Assembly (NCBI GenBank): GCA_963743785.1
Contig: CAVURD010000020.1
Coordinates: 124,001 to 188,000 of the forward strand
Source: Bog-473 sp963743785
GTDB taxonomy: Bacteria > Actinomycetota > Acidimicrobiia > Acidimicrobiales > RAAP-2
Length of the DNA stretch: 64,000 nucleotides
Direction of reading: 5' to 3'
Shown here: positions 43,840-52,957 of the stretch, piece by piece
Layout of the letters: each line of letters opens with the position of its first letter
Numbering within the stretch: the first letter of the stretch is position 1
Notes under the pieces: model-generated
The model's input: only the letters and a program-made list of their open reading frames with translations
Told to the model about the DNA's origin: nothing
Database searches by the model: none
Program-made: the position numbers and the translations under genes

Positions 43840-44955
43840 CTAGAGCCGGAATCGTTGGAAGAACGACCACATCGTGGTCGTGGCGTTTATCTGAAAGGTG
43901 GTGAACCCGGTGATCTTGCTGATCGATTGGCTGAATGTGCTCCCGGGCCAGGCGTGTCCGCCGCCCAGGATGATGTAGAAGGTGACGCCCGTCTTGGGTG
44001 GGCAGCCATAGGCGCGCAGGATGACCTGGCTCGACAATCTGGTGTCAGTCGTGCGCGGGTTGCAGCCGTCCTTGACGGCCCACCCTTGTACGGTGGCTGG
44101 AACTCCTGGGCCGTGCAGTCTGGCCGGCGGTGTGGTCGTCGAGGTCGTCGAGCGCGAGGAGGTCGAACCGCCCTGGCCGAACAGACTATTGAGGAGCCCT
44201 GTCCCGATCCCGCCGTTGAAGTACAAGATGGGATCAGCCGTGCCATGAAAGGTGATGATGGGCACCCTCCGAGTGGTCCGGCATGGTTTGGGGAGTTGCA
44301 ACCCGGAGACCGCGCCGATGGCGGCGAAGGTATTCGACATTGTGCAAGCCAGCAACGAGACCATGAATGAGCCGTCCGAGAATCCACTGGCATAGACCCG
44401 AGACGTGTCAATGCACTCACTTGATTCCACCTGCTTGAGCAAGGCCGTGACGAATTCGAGATCGGGATTGGTTGGCGCCTGGTCCGTGGTATTCCATTGC
44501 ACGGGACTCCCGGTGCCGTTCGGAAAGACGGCCACGAAGCCGTCCTTCTGTCCGAGCGCCCCGAACTGTGAAGTCTGCGCGTGGAGAGTTGCCCCCTCGG
44601 CCAGGCCATGGAAGTCGACGACCAGGGGTCGCGGGATCGCGGAGCTCGTAGTGACGGACGACGTCAGCTTGGACGGCGTCGGACTCGGCGTGGACGGGGC
44701 CGGAGTCGTCAAGAGGTAGAAGCGGGACACCCCTTGAATCGTCAGGTTCTGTTGCAGATTCGTGACGGTGGGGCCCGGGGCCAGACGGCAGCCAGCCGAC
44801 GGGACCGGTGCACCGGCGGCCACGGTGCCGGAGGGGACGGCAGCCCCGGCCGAGCTAACGTCGACCGTCGCGGTAGAGCCGGCGCACGCCAACAGGCCGG
44901 TGAGAAGCGAGGGCAGTGCTCGGCGACGCAGAGGGCTCGAATGGGTGGTTGGCAT
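43840..44955 (-). CDS. Secreted PHB-depolymerase-like esterase (LpqC family)
   Basis: The 371-residue protein has a signal peptide (Arg-rich start, hydrophobic 14-30) and a variable Ala/Thr/Ser/Pro-rich region. The esterase domain has an oxyanion region VDFHGLAEGA, the nucleophile elbow GFSDGS with Ser193, Asp241 in HGTADPI and His334 in GGGHAWPG: a complete triad. The family includes poly(3-hydroxybutyrate) depolymerases, feruloyl esterases and actinobacterial LpqC. An insertion rich in Ser and Thr (about 263-275) interrupts the domain between Asp and His. The substrate is uncertain. It appears to stand alone. Confidence 0.87.
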   Translation of the reverse strand: MPTTHSSPLRRRALPSLLTGLLACAGSTATVDVSSAGAAVPSGTVAAGAPVPSAGCRLAPGPTVTNLQQNLTIQGVSRFYLLTTPAPSTPSPTPSKLTSSVTTSSAIPRPLVVDFHGLAEGATLHAQTSQFGALGQKDGFVAVFPNGTGSPVQWNTTDQAPTNPDLEFVTALLKQVESSECIDTSRVYASGFSDGSFMVSLLACTMSNTFAAIGAVSGLQLPKPCRTTRRVPIITFHGTADPILYFNGGIGTGLLNSLFGQGGSTSSRSTTSTTTPPARLHGPGVPATVQGWAVKDGCNPRTTDTRLSSQVILRAYGCPPKTGVTFYIILGGGHAWPGSTFSQSISKITGFTTFQINATTTMWSFFQRFRL

Positions 44956-45036
44956 GCGCAGTAGCGAAGCACATCGCAAGCGGGTCTGCGAGCCCCAGCA
45001 CCCTGTAGACATGCGTGCCCGAGGTTGATGACCGTC

Positions 45037-45334
45037 ATGAGCGACGGCAACAGGATTCGTCGAGTGGGCAACTGGTTCTTTTGCAACCGACAAACCGGTG
45101 CCATCACGGTGGCCCAGTGGCCCAACGTGCCACTGGTGATTTTCGTTTTGGTCACGGTGGCACTGCGCTCCTTTCATCCCTCCGGAGGTATCGCGACCGC
45201 CGGCCGGGTGGTCGCCGGCTTGGCTCTTTTCGTGTGGGCGCTCGACGAGGTCGCGGCGGGGTGTCAATCCTTTTCGACGGATGCTCGGTGTCGTCGTGCT
45301 GGGCACCGGGATCGCTGGCCTCGCGCTGCGTTGA
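45037..45334 (+). pseudogene. Small conserved membrane protein, one-base frameshift
   Basis: The first 75 residues (MSDGNRIRRVGNWFFCNRQTG, two or three hydrophobic stretches, WALDEVA) read well, then become unlike a natural protein. Dropping one G in the run at 45253-45260 restores a frame that reads RGVNPFRRMLGVVVLGTGIAG and stops at 45334. That ending is the expected one for this family of about 100-residue actinobacterial membrane proteins, as far as I can recall. The gene is thus a frameshifted copy, or correct with a one-base assembly error. The function is unknown. Confidence 0.65.
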
Positions 45335-45335
45335 C

Positions 45336-46998
45336 CTACCGGCTGGCGGTGGTTCCATCAGGACTGCGGGGGTCCGACGCACCAACGTAGTGACGGGTCC
45401 CGCGTTCCGCGTCCCGCCGGACGGCGATGATCTGGGAGCAGCCCACGGCGGTGGGGTCGAAGGCGCTGATTCGCCTCACGCGATGTCCTCGGCTGGTGAG
45501 GCCTTCGGTCCATGCCGGTGGAGCATGCGCTTCCACGCACACGGCCAGGTTGTCGCCCCACCACATCCGGAACGGTCCGGCGGCCGGAGCGTCGAGGGCG
45601 AGCCTGGCGCCGGCCAGCGCAGTGGCCGGGTCCTGTCCGCCTGGCAGCATCCGGGCCAGCACTTGGAGATGGATCTGGGGCTGCGCGTCTCCCCCCATGG
45701 CGCCGACGAGATGGGAGAGCGCGCCATCCGGCGTGGTGGCCAGCATGGGGGACAAGGTGTGGGGTGGCCTTCGCCCCGGCGCCAGTTCGGCGGGGTGGTC
45801 AGCCTCGAGGGAGAATCCGAGACCGCGGTTGTGCAGAAAGATCCCGGTCGAACCGGCCACGAGGTGGGACCCGAAATCGAGGGCGTTGGATTGGGTCAAA
45901 GCGATGCCCAGGCCGTCGGCATCGATCGCGCACAGGTGCGTGGTGTCGCCGTCACCCATTCGCGGGATTGCAGTGCCGGTTGTGACGTTCGTGCCGGTTC
46001 TGCCGGTGACGCCCGGTCCGACGTCCGAAGGGGCGGCGCGACCCGGCCGGAAGCGGTCCGCGGCGCGGCGGAGGCGCGCCTCGGACAACAGCGCCATGCC
46101 GTCCGCGCCGTCATAGAGCACCTCCGGGCGGTCACGTCCGGCGGCGCGGCGATGCCTCGACGACGATGTGGGCCCACAGGGGATCGGTCGGGTCGTTCCC
46201 GATCCCCATCTGTTCGGCGATCCACGAGCTGGCGAGGGTGAGGTATCCCTGAGAGGGCGGTGGCACGGTCCACAGATCATGGTCCCAGGCGCGGAGTCGG
46301 AGGGGTGCGCACCAGTCGGCCGCATCGTGCTCGAGATCGCTCGGGACAAAGGCACCGCTCCCGAGGTCGAGCAACTGGCGACCGAACTCTCCTTGGTAGA
46401 ACCCCTCGCGACCGTCGGCGACGAGAGAGCGCAAGGCCCGGGCGATGCCGGGGAGCCGCACGTGCTGTTCGAGGCCCAACGGGCCATCGGGACAGAGCTC
46501 TTGGGCGCCCGGTACCTGGAAGATGAGGTGGCTGGCCAACGTCAACAGGAGGGAAGCGACAAAGCCATCCTCGGCCAACTCGATGGCGGGACCCAGTACG
46601 GTGCCGAGTGGGAGCCTTCCAAAGCGATCGAGCAACGCGAGCCATCCATCGACCGCTCCGGGAACGGGGACACTCCGGAGGTCACCGCGCACCGGCATGA
46701 CCGTGTGGCCCTCGGCTCGCAACCCGGCCGCACTGACGCCCGACCCGGCTCGCCCGATCGCCAACAGCGCCACCGGATCGGCCCCCGGGGCAGAGACCAT
46801 GGCGAGGAGGTCTCCGCCCATCCCGCACAGATGCGGGCTGGTGACCGCCATCACCGCGGCGGCCGCCACTGCTGCGTCGCCCGCGCTGCCACCTCGTTCC
46901 AGCATGGCGACGCCGGCGTGTGACGCCAATTGGTCCGCCGCATTCACCATGCCCCGAAGACCGAACCGCGGCGCAAAGGGAGCGAGGGGAAAACTCAC
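45336..46998 (-). pseudogene. Gamma-glutamyltransferase, one-base frameshift
   Basis: The N-terminal part (FGLRGMVNAADQLASHAGVAML, GGSAGDAAVAAAAV, GMGGDL, GAVDGW) is in one frame up to HIVVEAS. The C-terminal part (RRAAGRDRPEVLYDGA, then the nucleophile Thr in GDTTHLCAID, and GGDAQPQ near the end) is one frame over. One extra base near 46152 explains the change. The enzyme class is made as a proenzyme that self-cleaves before that Thr and transfers or hydrolyses gamma-glutamyl groups. Many members are exported, but no signal peptide is evident here. The start GTG 46998 overlaps the TetR stop (GTGA). Confidence 0.82.
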
Positions 46999-47678
46999 CG
47001 GACAGGCATACCACGCAGGGCCGGACCGGTTGACCCCCGCCGATGCCGGTGTGCTGCCAGGGTCGCGGTCTGCGAGGAGACCGGTGCCAACAGAAGGGCC
47101 GTGACCAGATCGACCAGTTGGCTGGTGAAGAGCCGGTCGTCGTGGTGCGGCGCGGTCTGAGCTCGGCGGCCGAGTTCCATCGCCGAGAACCGGATGGCAG
47201 TGAACCGTCGATGCAGACGGGTGGCGTCCTGCTCCAAGAATGGACCCACCAACGATCGCCACCGGTCGATGGAGGCCGACTTGTCGAACGGAAGGTCGGG
47301 GTCGAAGGCCCCCGTCGGTCGATTGAGCAGCTCGGCGGCGATGCGCAGGTATTCCGGTCCACCATCGAGGTCGGCCAGTTTGGCCGCCGCCGGGAGGACC
47401 AATGCTGCGCTCAGCTCGCGAACGTCATCATGCGACCCCCGCTCAAAGGCGTCGAGCATCTGGTGTCGCTGCCGGTCCACCTGTCGATAGTGCTTGCGAA
47501 CGACCGCCCGTACGATGCCGTCCCGGTCGCCGAAGTGATACTGCAGGGCGACCGCGTTGCGGGCGCCCGAGGCCCGGTTGATCTCACGCAAACTCACCCG
47601 GTCGACCCCCCGCGCCGCGAAGAGTTTCTCGGCGGCGGACACCAGAGCGTCCTTGGTCGGTTCGGCGTCGCGAGCCAG
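46995..47678 (-). CDS. TetR-family regulator with probable CTG start
   Basis: The protein has the TetR N-terminal helix-turn-helix (ALVSAAEKLFAARGVDRVSLREINRASG, then NAVALQYHFGDRDGIV) and a long ligand-binding region. A GTG at 47642 would cut into helix 1. The frame stays open upstream with a perfect GGAGG placed 7 bases before CTG 47678, giving a 227-residue protein with a normal TetR start (ARDAEPTKDAL). The CTG is therefore preferred. Its stop overlaps the gamma-glutamyltransferase start, and it is divergent from the acyl-CoA dehydrogenase, sharing a palindrome-bearing promoter region with it. Confidence 0.82.
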   Translation of the reverse strand: MARDAEPTKDALVSAAEKLFAARGVDRVSLREINRASGARNAVALQYHFGDRDGIVRAVVRKHYRQVDRQRHQMLDAFERGSHDDVRELSAALVLPAAAKLADLDGGPEYLRIAAELLNRPTGAFDPDLPFDKSASIDRWRSLVGPFLEQDATRLHRRFTAIRFSAMELGRRAQTAPHHDDRLFTSQLVDLVTALLLAPVSSQTATLAAHRHRRGSTGPALRGMPVR

Positions 47679-47722
47679 TGGACCACCTCCCGGGTCAACC
47701 GCTACGGTAGAAACGGCATAAA

Positions 47723-47738
47723 TAATGCATGCGCATTA
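47723..47738. promoter_or_regulatory. Operator-like repeat TAATGC-N4-GCATTA between tetR and acyl-CoA dehydrogenase
   Basis: Perfect 6-bp arms lie in the 78-base divergent gap, in an AT-rich pocket. The position fits TetR control of both its own operon and the acyl-CoA dehydrogenase. Confidence 0.6.
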
Positions 47739-47756
47739 GATCATAGAGGAGGCCGG

Positions 47757-49034
47757 GTGGCTTGGGATTTCTCGACGGAGCCGGAGTTCCAGGAGCAGTT
47801 GGATTGGGTGGATCAGTTCTGCCGGGACGAGATTGAACCGCTTGAGCTGGTCTTCCCCTTTGCGGTGCGGATGCGTGACCCGAAAATGAAGGCACTGGTT
47901 GACCCGCTGAAGGCCCAGGTCAAGGAGCGAGGTCTGTGGGCGATCTTCTTGGACAAGGAGCTCGGGGGCCCGGGATTCGGTCAACTCAAACTGGCCCTGG
48001 TCAACGAGATTCTCGGTCGCTACGGGACGGCCCCTTCGATCTTCGGATGTCAAGCCCCCGACACGGGGAACATGGAGATACTGGCGGCCTACGGCACGGA
48101 GGTGCAGAAGGACCGTTGGCTGACGCCGCTCATCAACCAGGAGATCTGGTCGGCCTATTCAATGACGGAACCGCAGGGCGGATCAGACCCCAACCTCTTC
48201 AAGACCACGGCCGTGCGGGACGGTGATGAGTGGGTCATCAACGGGGAGAAGTGGTTCACGAGCGCCGGGCGTTTCGCCGACATCATCTTCGTGATGTGCA
48301 CCAACGGCATCTTCATTGTGCCCAAGGATGCGCCGGGCGTGGAGATCATGGATGTCCCCCGGACGCACGACCACATCGTTTACAACGAGGTGCGCGTCCC
48401 GTTGGACCACCTGCTCGGGCCCGAGGACGGGGGCAAGGTGTTGGCGCAGCGCCGTCTGGGCGGAGGCCGCATTCATCACGCCATGCGAGCCATCGCACAG
48501 TGCAAGCGGGCCTTCGACATGATGTGTGAGCGGGCCTTGAGCCGTGAATCGCACGGCAAGATCATCGCCGAACACCAGATGGTGCAGAGTGCCATCGCCG
48601 AGTCGTACGCCGAGATCAACATGCTCCGCCTCCTGGTTCTGTGGACGGCCTGGACCATTGACACCTCGAGCACGCAGGAGTCCCGCACCCAGATCGCCGC
48701 CTGCAAGTACACCGCGGCCAAGGTTCTCCGGGAGGTGTCGTACCGAGCCATCCACATTCTGGGCTCGCTGGGGGTGACCGATCTGACCCCATTGCAGGCC
48801 ATGTGGGCGGGCTCGCCCGCCATGAGCGTCATGGACGGCGTCGACGAGGTGCACCAGGTGACCGTGGCTCGGAACGTCCTGAAGGGCTATCGGCCCCATG
48901 AGGGCGTGTGGCCGACCGACTACTTCCCAGCCAAGCGGGCTGCGGCGCGTGTGAAGTTTGGCGACGCCATGGCTGAGGATCCCGATCTGGTCAAGTACGC
49001 CGACTTCATGGCCCGGCGATCAGGCGGGCACTGA
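47757..49034 (+). CDS. Acyl-CoA dehydrogenase
   Basis: The 425-residue flavoenzyme has YSMTEPQGGSDPNLFKTTA and GEKWFTSAGRFADI (flavin and substrate region), IFIVPKDAPG, RIHHAMRAIAQCKRAFDMMCERAL and the late HILGSLGVTDLTPL segment. This is the layout of the longer acyl-CoA dehydrogenases (about 410-430 residues) common in actinobacteria, rather than the 380-residue classical type. The catalytic base was not assigned with certainty. GTG 47757 follows AGAGGAGG. It oxidises a fatty or branched acyl-CoA; the chain length is not predictable. Divergent tetR suggests substrate induction. Confidence 0.9.
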   Translation: MAWDFSTEPEFQEQLDWVDQFCRDEIEPLELVFPFAVRMRDPKMKALVDPLKAQVKERGLWAIFLDKELGGPGFGQLKLALVNEILGRYGTAPSIFGCQAPDTGNMEILAAYGTEVQKDRWLTPLINQEIWSAYSMTEPQGGSDPNLFKTTAVRDGDEWVINGEKWFTSAGRFADIIFVMCTNGIFIVPKDAPGVEIMDVPRTHDHIVYNEVRVPLDHLLGPEDGGKVLAQRRLGGGRIHHAMRAIAQCKRAFDMMCERALSRESHGKIIAEHQMVQSAIAESYAEINMLRLLVLWTAWTIDTSSTQESRTQIAACKYTAAKVLREVSYRAIHILGSLGVTDLTPLQAMWAGSPAMSVMDGVDEVHQVTVARNVLKGYRPHEGVWPTDYFPAKRAAARVKFGDAMAEDPDLVKYADFMARRSGGH

Positions 49035-49070
49035 CGGCGACTCCGTCCCTCACAAATAGGTGACTCCGCC

Positions 49071-49130
49071 GCCGGGGAGGGTGCGGGGGTTAGGGGAGGG
49101 TGCCGCGGATTAGGGGAGGGTGCCGAAGAT
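49071..49130. repeat. Tandem repeat, about three 20-bp G-rich units
   Basis: TTAGGGGAGGGTGCCG occurs at 49090-49105 and 49110-49125, with a diverged copy before it. It fills the convergent gap and ends at the stop of the mycothiol-dependent dehydrogenase. The G-run pattern could form a quadruplex. Confidence 0.8.
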
Positions 49131-50215
49131 TACAGGACGACCACGGAACGCAGCACCTCTCCCCGCTGCATGCGCGCGAAGGCCTGCTCCACGCCGTCGA
49201 GGGGAATGGTCTCGGTGACGAACAGATCCAGGTCGAGGCGACCGGCCAGGTAGAGGTCGACCAGCATGGGAAAGTCTCGGGAGGGCAGGCAGTCGCCGTA
49301 CCAGCTGGGCTTGAGTGCCCCGCCCCGGCCGAAGAAATCGATCATCGGCAGATCGATCCGCATGTCGGGGGTGGGGACGCCGACCTGGACCAGGGTGCCG
49401 GCCAGGTCGCGTGCGTAGAACGCCTGCTCCATCACCTTGGGATGGCCGACGGCCTCGATGCAGACATCGGCGCCGTTGCCGCCGGTGAGGCCCTGCACAG
49501 CCGTAACGGGATCGCTGGCGCTGGCATCGACGGTATGGGTGGCCCCAAAAGCCGTCGCCGCCACCAGCTTGCTCGGGTCGAGGTCGATGGCGATCACCGT
49601 GCTGGCCCCGGCCAGCCGGGCGCCGGCAATGGCGGCGCACCCCACGCCGCCGCAGCCGAAGACGGCGACCGAATCGCCCGGTCCCACCTGGCCCGTGAAC
49701 ATGGCCGCACCCAGGCCGGCCATCACGCCGCAGCCCAACAGCCCCACCGCTTCGGGACGCGCCCGCCGGTCGACCTTGGTGCACTGCCCGGCGGCCACCA
49801 ACGTCTGGTCGGCGAAGGCGCCGATGCCCAGTGCGGGGGAGAGCAGCGTGCCGTCAGCCAACGTCATCCTCTGAGTGGCGTTGTGGGTGGCGAAGCAGTA
49901 CCAGGGACGGCCCCGCCGGCACGCACGGCAGTCGCCGCACACGGCGCGCCAGTTGAGGATCACGAAGTCGCCCGGGACGACGCCGGTGACATCGCTCCCC
50001 ACCGATTCGACGATGCCCGCCGCCTCGTGCCCGAGGAGGAAGGGATAGTCGTCGTTGATCCCTCCCTCGCGGTAGTGCAGATCCGTGTGGCAGACCCCGC
50101 AGGCTTTGACCGCCACCACTGCTTCACCCGGACCCGGTGCCGGGACGATGATCTCCTCGAGGGTCACGGGCGCCCCTTTTTCTCTCGACACCACGCCGCG
50201 TACTGCAGAGGCCAT
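49130..50215 (-). CDS. mscR: S-(hydroxymethyl)mycothiol dehydrogenase
   Basis: The 361-residue zinc dehydrogenase matches the mycothiol-dependent formaldehyde dehydrogenase group. It has ACGVCHTDLHYREGGINDDYPFLLGHEAAG, structural cysteines in CGDCRACRRGRPWYC, GCGVMAGLGAA, FGCGGVGCAAIAGA and the C-terminal SWYGDCLPSRDFP and EVLRSVVVL. It oxidises the mycothiol adduct of formaldehyde and possibly nitrosomycothiol. Because mycothiol is made only by actinobacteria, the gene is the best taxonomic marker in the window. GAGGGAG precedes ATG 50215. It follows the sulfate importer by 100 bases on the same strand. Confidence 0.93.
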   Translation of the reverse strand: MASAVRGVVSREKGAPVTLEEIIVPAPGPGEAVVAVKACGVCHTDLHYREGGINDDYPFLLGHEAAGIVESVGSDVTGVVPGDFVILNWRAVCGDCRACRRGRPWYCFATHNATQRMTLADGTLLSPALGIGAFADQTLVAAGQCTKVDRRARPEAVGLLGCGVMAGLGAAMFTGQVGPGDSVAVFGCGGVGCAAIAGARLAGASTVIAIDLDPSKLVAATAFGATHTVDASASDPVTAVQGLTGGNGADVCIEAVGHPKVMEQAFYARDLAGTLVQVGVPTPDMRIDLPMIDFFGRGGALKPSWYGDCLPSRDFPMLVDLYLAGRLDLDLFVTETIPLDGVEQAFARMQRGEVLRSVVVL

Positions 50216-50315
50216 GTCCACTCCCTCGTCGTCTCGTGACTCATCGCTGTCGGTTGGCTCCTGCATGATGCCCGAAGGGCCGGGCCGGTGCCCACCGGGA
50301 CGGCGGCGGCGTGCC

Positions 50316-51311
50316 TTAGCGGACCGGGAGCTCGGCCGCCGAGGCCGGCGAGGCCGGCGCGGCCGAAGGAGTGAGGTCGGAATGGGATACCCAGACCTCG
50401 TCGCCGGAAGCGAGGCGCAGCTCGGAGGCGGCGCCCCGGCTGAGCTGGACCCAGCAGGTCTCGCCCTTGGGCAAGGCCAGATCGACCCGCACCTCGAAGC
50501 CCAGATGGGTGACGCGCTCGACCACGGCCGGCTGCCCGCCGAATGTTGCATCGTGGTGCAGGACCAGGTCGTGCGGGCGCACCCACTGACCGTCGAGCCT
50601 GGTTGTTGGACCCAGAAACTTCATAACGAACTCATTGGCGGGGTGGTCGTACATCTCGGCCGGCTCGCCGATCTGTTCCAGCCGACCTTCGTGAATGATG
50701 GCGAGGCGGTCCGCCACCTCGAGTGCCTCTTCCTGATCGTGGGTGACCAGCACGGTGGTCACGGAGATCTTCTGGTGGAGTTCCCGGAGCCAGACGCGGA
50801 GCTGCTGGCGGACCTGGGCGTCGAGGGCGCCAAAGGGTTCATCCAAGAGGAGCACCCTCGGCTCAATGGCCAGGGCCCGTGCCAGAGCCATGCGCTGGCG
50901 CTGGCCGCCGGAAAGTTGGGAGGGGTAGCGATCGGCCAAATGACTGATGCGCACCAGCTCGAGCAGCTCGTCGACCCTGTCGCGGATCTCCGCCTTGGGC
51001 CGGCGACGTACCTCGAGGCCGAAGGCCACGTTGCGGCGCACGGTCAGGTGGCGAAAGGGGGCATAGTGCTGGAAGCAGAAGCCCACGCCGCGCTCGCGCA
51101 CGGCGACGTTGGTCAGATCCTGTCCGTCGATCTCGACCGTGCCGGTGTCGGGCTTCTCCAGGCCGGCGATCACCCGCAGCAGCGTGGACTTGCCGCCCCC
51201 GCTCGGGCCCAGCAACGCGGTGAGCGACCCTTTGGGTACGTGCAGGCTTACGTCGTCGAGAGCAACGGCATCTCCGTATCGCTTGGAGATTTCGTTGAGC
51301 GTGATTGCCAT
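50316..51311 (-). CDS. cysA: Sulfate/thiosulfate ABC transporter ATP-binding protein
   Basis: The 331-residue ATPase has Walker A (GPSGGGKST), Q-loop, signature LSGGQRQRMALARAL, Walker B (VLLLDEP) and the H-loop (LVTHDQEEA), then a C-terminal TOBE-like domain of about 95 residues. The order binding protein, CysT, CysW, CysA on one strand identifies the sulfate importer. AAAGGAGG precedes ATG 51311, which lies 63 bases inside the end of cysW. Sulfate feeds cysteine and hence mycothiol synthesis. Confidence 0.95.
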   Translation of the reverse strand: MAITLNEISKRYGDAVALDDVSLHVPKGSLTALLGPSGGGKSTLLRVIAGLEKPDTGTVEIDGQDLTNVAVRERGVGFCFQHYAPFRHLTVRRNVAFGLEVRRRPKAEIRDRVDELLELVRISHLADRYPSQLSGGQRQRMALARALAIEPRVLLLDEPFGALDAQVRQQLRVWLRELHQKISVTTVLVTHDQEEALEVADRLAIIHEGRLEQIGEPAEMYDHPANEFVMKFLGPTTRLDGQWVRPHDLVLHHDATFGGQPAVVERVTHLGFEVRVDLALPKGETCWVQLSRGAASELRLASGDEVWVSHSDLTPSAAPASPASAAELPVR

Positions 51312-52111
51312 CGGCCGGGCCTCCTTTCGTCGCTGCCGCCCAGGATCGCCAGGACACCGATGGCGATCAGGGCCAGTATGACCGCTCCCGAAAATGCCCC
51401 GGTGAGCTGAATGTTGTCGACGCTGGTGTTGATGAAGAGCGTCATGGTCTCGGTCTTGCCCTCAATGGCGCCCGACACCACCAGCACGGCCCCGAATTCG
51501 CCCAGCACCCGGGCCGTGGTCAGGGTCACGCCGTAGGCCAGGCCTTGGCGGATGCTGGGCAAGGTGATGCGGCGGAAGACGGTGAACGGGGAGGCGCCGA
51601 GGGTGGCGGCGGCCTGTTCCTGCTCGGTGCCGATCTCCTGGAGGACCGGCAACACCTCGCGCACCACGTAGGGCAGGGCCACGGTGGCCGAGGCCATGAC
51701 GATGCCGGGCACCGAGAAGATGATCTGAATGCCGTGTTGGGCCAGCCAGTTGCCGAACCAGCCCGTGCGGCCGTAGACGAGGATGAGGCCGATGCCGACG
51801 ACGACGGGGGAGAGGGCCAGGGGGAGGTCCACGAAGGCATCGAGCAACCAGACGCCGGGGAAGCGGTGGCGGGCCAGAATGAGCGAGGTCCCCACCCCGA
51901 AGATGGTGTCGGCCGTCACGGCGATCAGCACGACCACCACGGTGAGCCACAGCGCGTGCAGGGCGTCGGGGGTGGTCACGGAATCCCAGGCGGCCAGGAA
52001 GCCGTGCTGGAAGGCGCGGTAGAAGACGAAACCGACCGGCAGGGCGATCAGCAACAGGACATAGCCCAGCGCGATGACACGCAGCGGGAGGCGCCAGCGT
52101 CCTTCGTTCAT
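51248..52111 (-). CDS. cysW: Sulfate ABC transporter permease
   Basis: The 287-residue permease has about six helices and the EAA loop in EQEQAAATLGASPFTVFRRITLPSIR, which docks the ATPase. It has the GEFGAVLVVSG segment of sulfate and molybdate permeases. ATG 52111 overlaps the CysT stop as ATGA. Its last residues (after AILGG) are hydrophilic and overlap cysA by 64 bases, an unusually long overlap, but no frameshift is needed to explain it. Confidence 0.93.
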   Translation of the reverse strand: MNEGRWRLPLRVIALGYVLLLIALPVGFVFYRAFQHGFLAAWDSVTTPDALHALWLTVVVVLIAVTADTIFGVGTSLILARHRFPGVWLLDAFVDLPLALSPVVVGIGLILVYGRTGWFGNWLAQHGIQIIFSVPGIVMASATVALPYVVREVLPVLQEIGTEQEQAAATLGASPFTVFRRITLPSIRQGLAYGVTLTTARVLGEFGAVLVVSGAIEGKTETMTLFINTSVDNIQLTGAFSGAVILALIAIGVLAILGGSDERRPGRWQSRSTKSPSDTEMPLLSTT

Positions 52112-52950
52112 ATCGCCTCGGAGATGTCGAAGCGGCGCCGGAGCGCGCCGATGGCCAGGAGAACGGCCAGAGCGATGACGATCAGGACGACCGAGACGGC
52201 AGCCGCCGCGCCGAGCTCGTCGCTCTGGGAAAGGCTGTAGATCCACGACGAGGCCACTTCGGTCTTGAAGGGCAGATTGCCCGAGATCAGGACCACCGAG
52301 CCGAACTCACCGACGGCCCGGGCGAAGGCCAGGCCCGCGCCGGCCAACATGGCCGGAGCGATGCTCGGCAGGATGATCCGCCGCAACACGACCGCAGGCG
52401 ACGCCCCCAATGACGCCGCTGCCTCTTCGGCTTCGCGGTCGAATTCGGCCAGGACGGGTTGGACCGAGCGCACGGCGAAGGGCAGGGTGACGAAGGCCAG
52501 GGCCAACAGAATCCCGATCTGGGTGTCGGCGACATTGATCCCGAAGGGACTACTGGGGCCGTAGAGGCTCAACAGAGTGAGGCCGGCCACGATGGTCGGG
52601 AGGGCGAAGGGCAGGTCGATGATGGCGCTGATGATGCGCTTGCCCCGGAACTCGTCGCGCACCAGGACCCAGGCGATCAAAAGTCCGGCCACCGAGTTGA
52701 ACGCGGCCACGCCCAACGAGCACAAGAGGGTGAGCTTGAGGGCGGCCACGGCCTCGGGCTGGCTGACCGCCTTCCAGAACGCCCCCCACCCGCCGGCGAA
52801 GGCGGTCGAGAAGATGGCGGCGATGGGGAGCAGGACGAGCAGGCTCAGGTAGGTCACCGACAGCGAAGGGCCGGCGATCCGGAGCAGGACGCGTTTGAGT
52901 TTCGTGGCGGATGTCGTCCTGGACGCACCCGCGGCTGCGGTGACGGTCAC
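52108..52950 (-). CDS. cysT: Sulfate ABC transporter permease
   Basis: The 280-residue permease has a first helix in LSVTYLSLLVLLPIAAIFS. The EAA loop is in EAEEAAASLGASPAVVLRRIILPSI, and the GEFGSVVLISGN motif is shared with CysW. GTG 52950 lies 7 bases after the binding-protein stop. It forms the heterodimeric membrane channel with CysW. Confidence 0.93.
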   Translation of the reverse strand: MTVTAAAGASRTTSATKLKRVLLRIAGPSLSVTYLSLLVLLPIAAIFSTAFAGGWGAFWKAVSQPEAVAALKLTLLCSLGVAAFNSVAGLLIAWVLVRDEFRGKRIISAIIDLPFALPTIVAGLTLLSLYGPSSPFGINVADTQIGILLALAFVTLPFAVRSVQPVLAEFDREAEEAAASLGASPAVVLRRIILPSIAPAMLAGAGLAFARAVGEFGSVVLISGNLPFKTEVASSWIYSLSQSDELGAAAAVSVVLIVIALAVLLAIGALRRRFDISEAI

Positions 52951-52957
52951 CCCGGCG

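Noticed and set aside
43664..43870. 68-codon minus-strand frame after the esterase gene, ending at a hairpin
   Set aside because: It overlaps the esterase end, has no ribosome site, and its last third is Ala/Thr-rich. Composition of the middle is almost natural, so it is only provisionally dismissed as 3' untranslated sequence.
51248..51311. Frameshift at the end of cysW
   Set aside because: The overlap with cysA is long, but the permease core is complete and the alternative frame gives no better ending.
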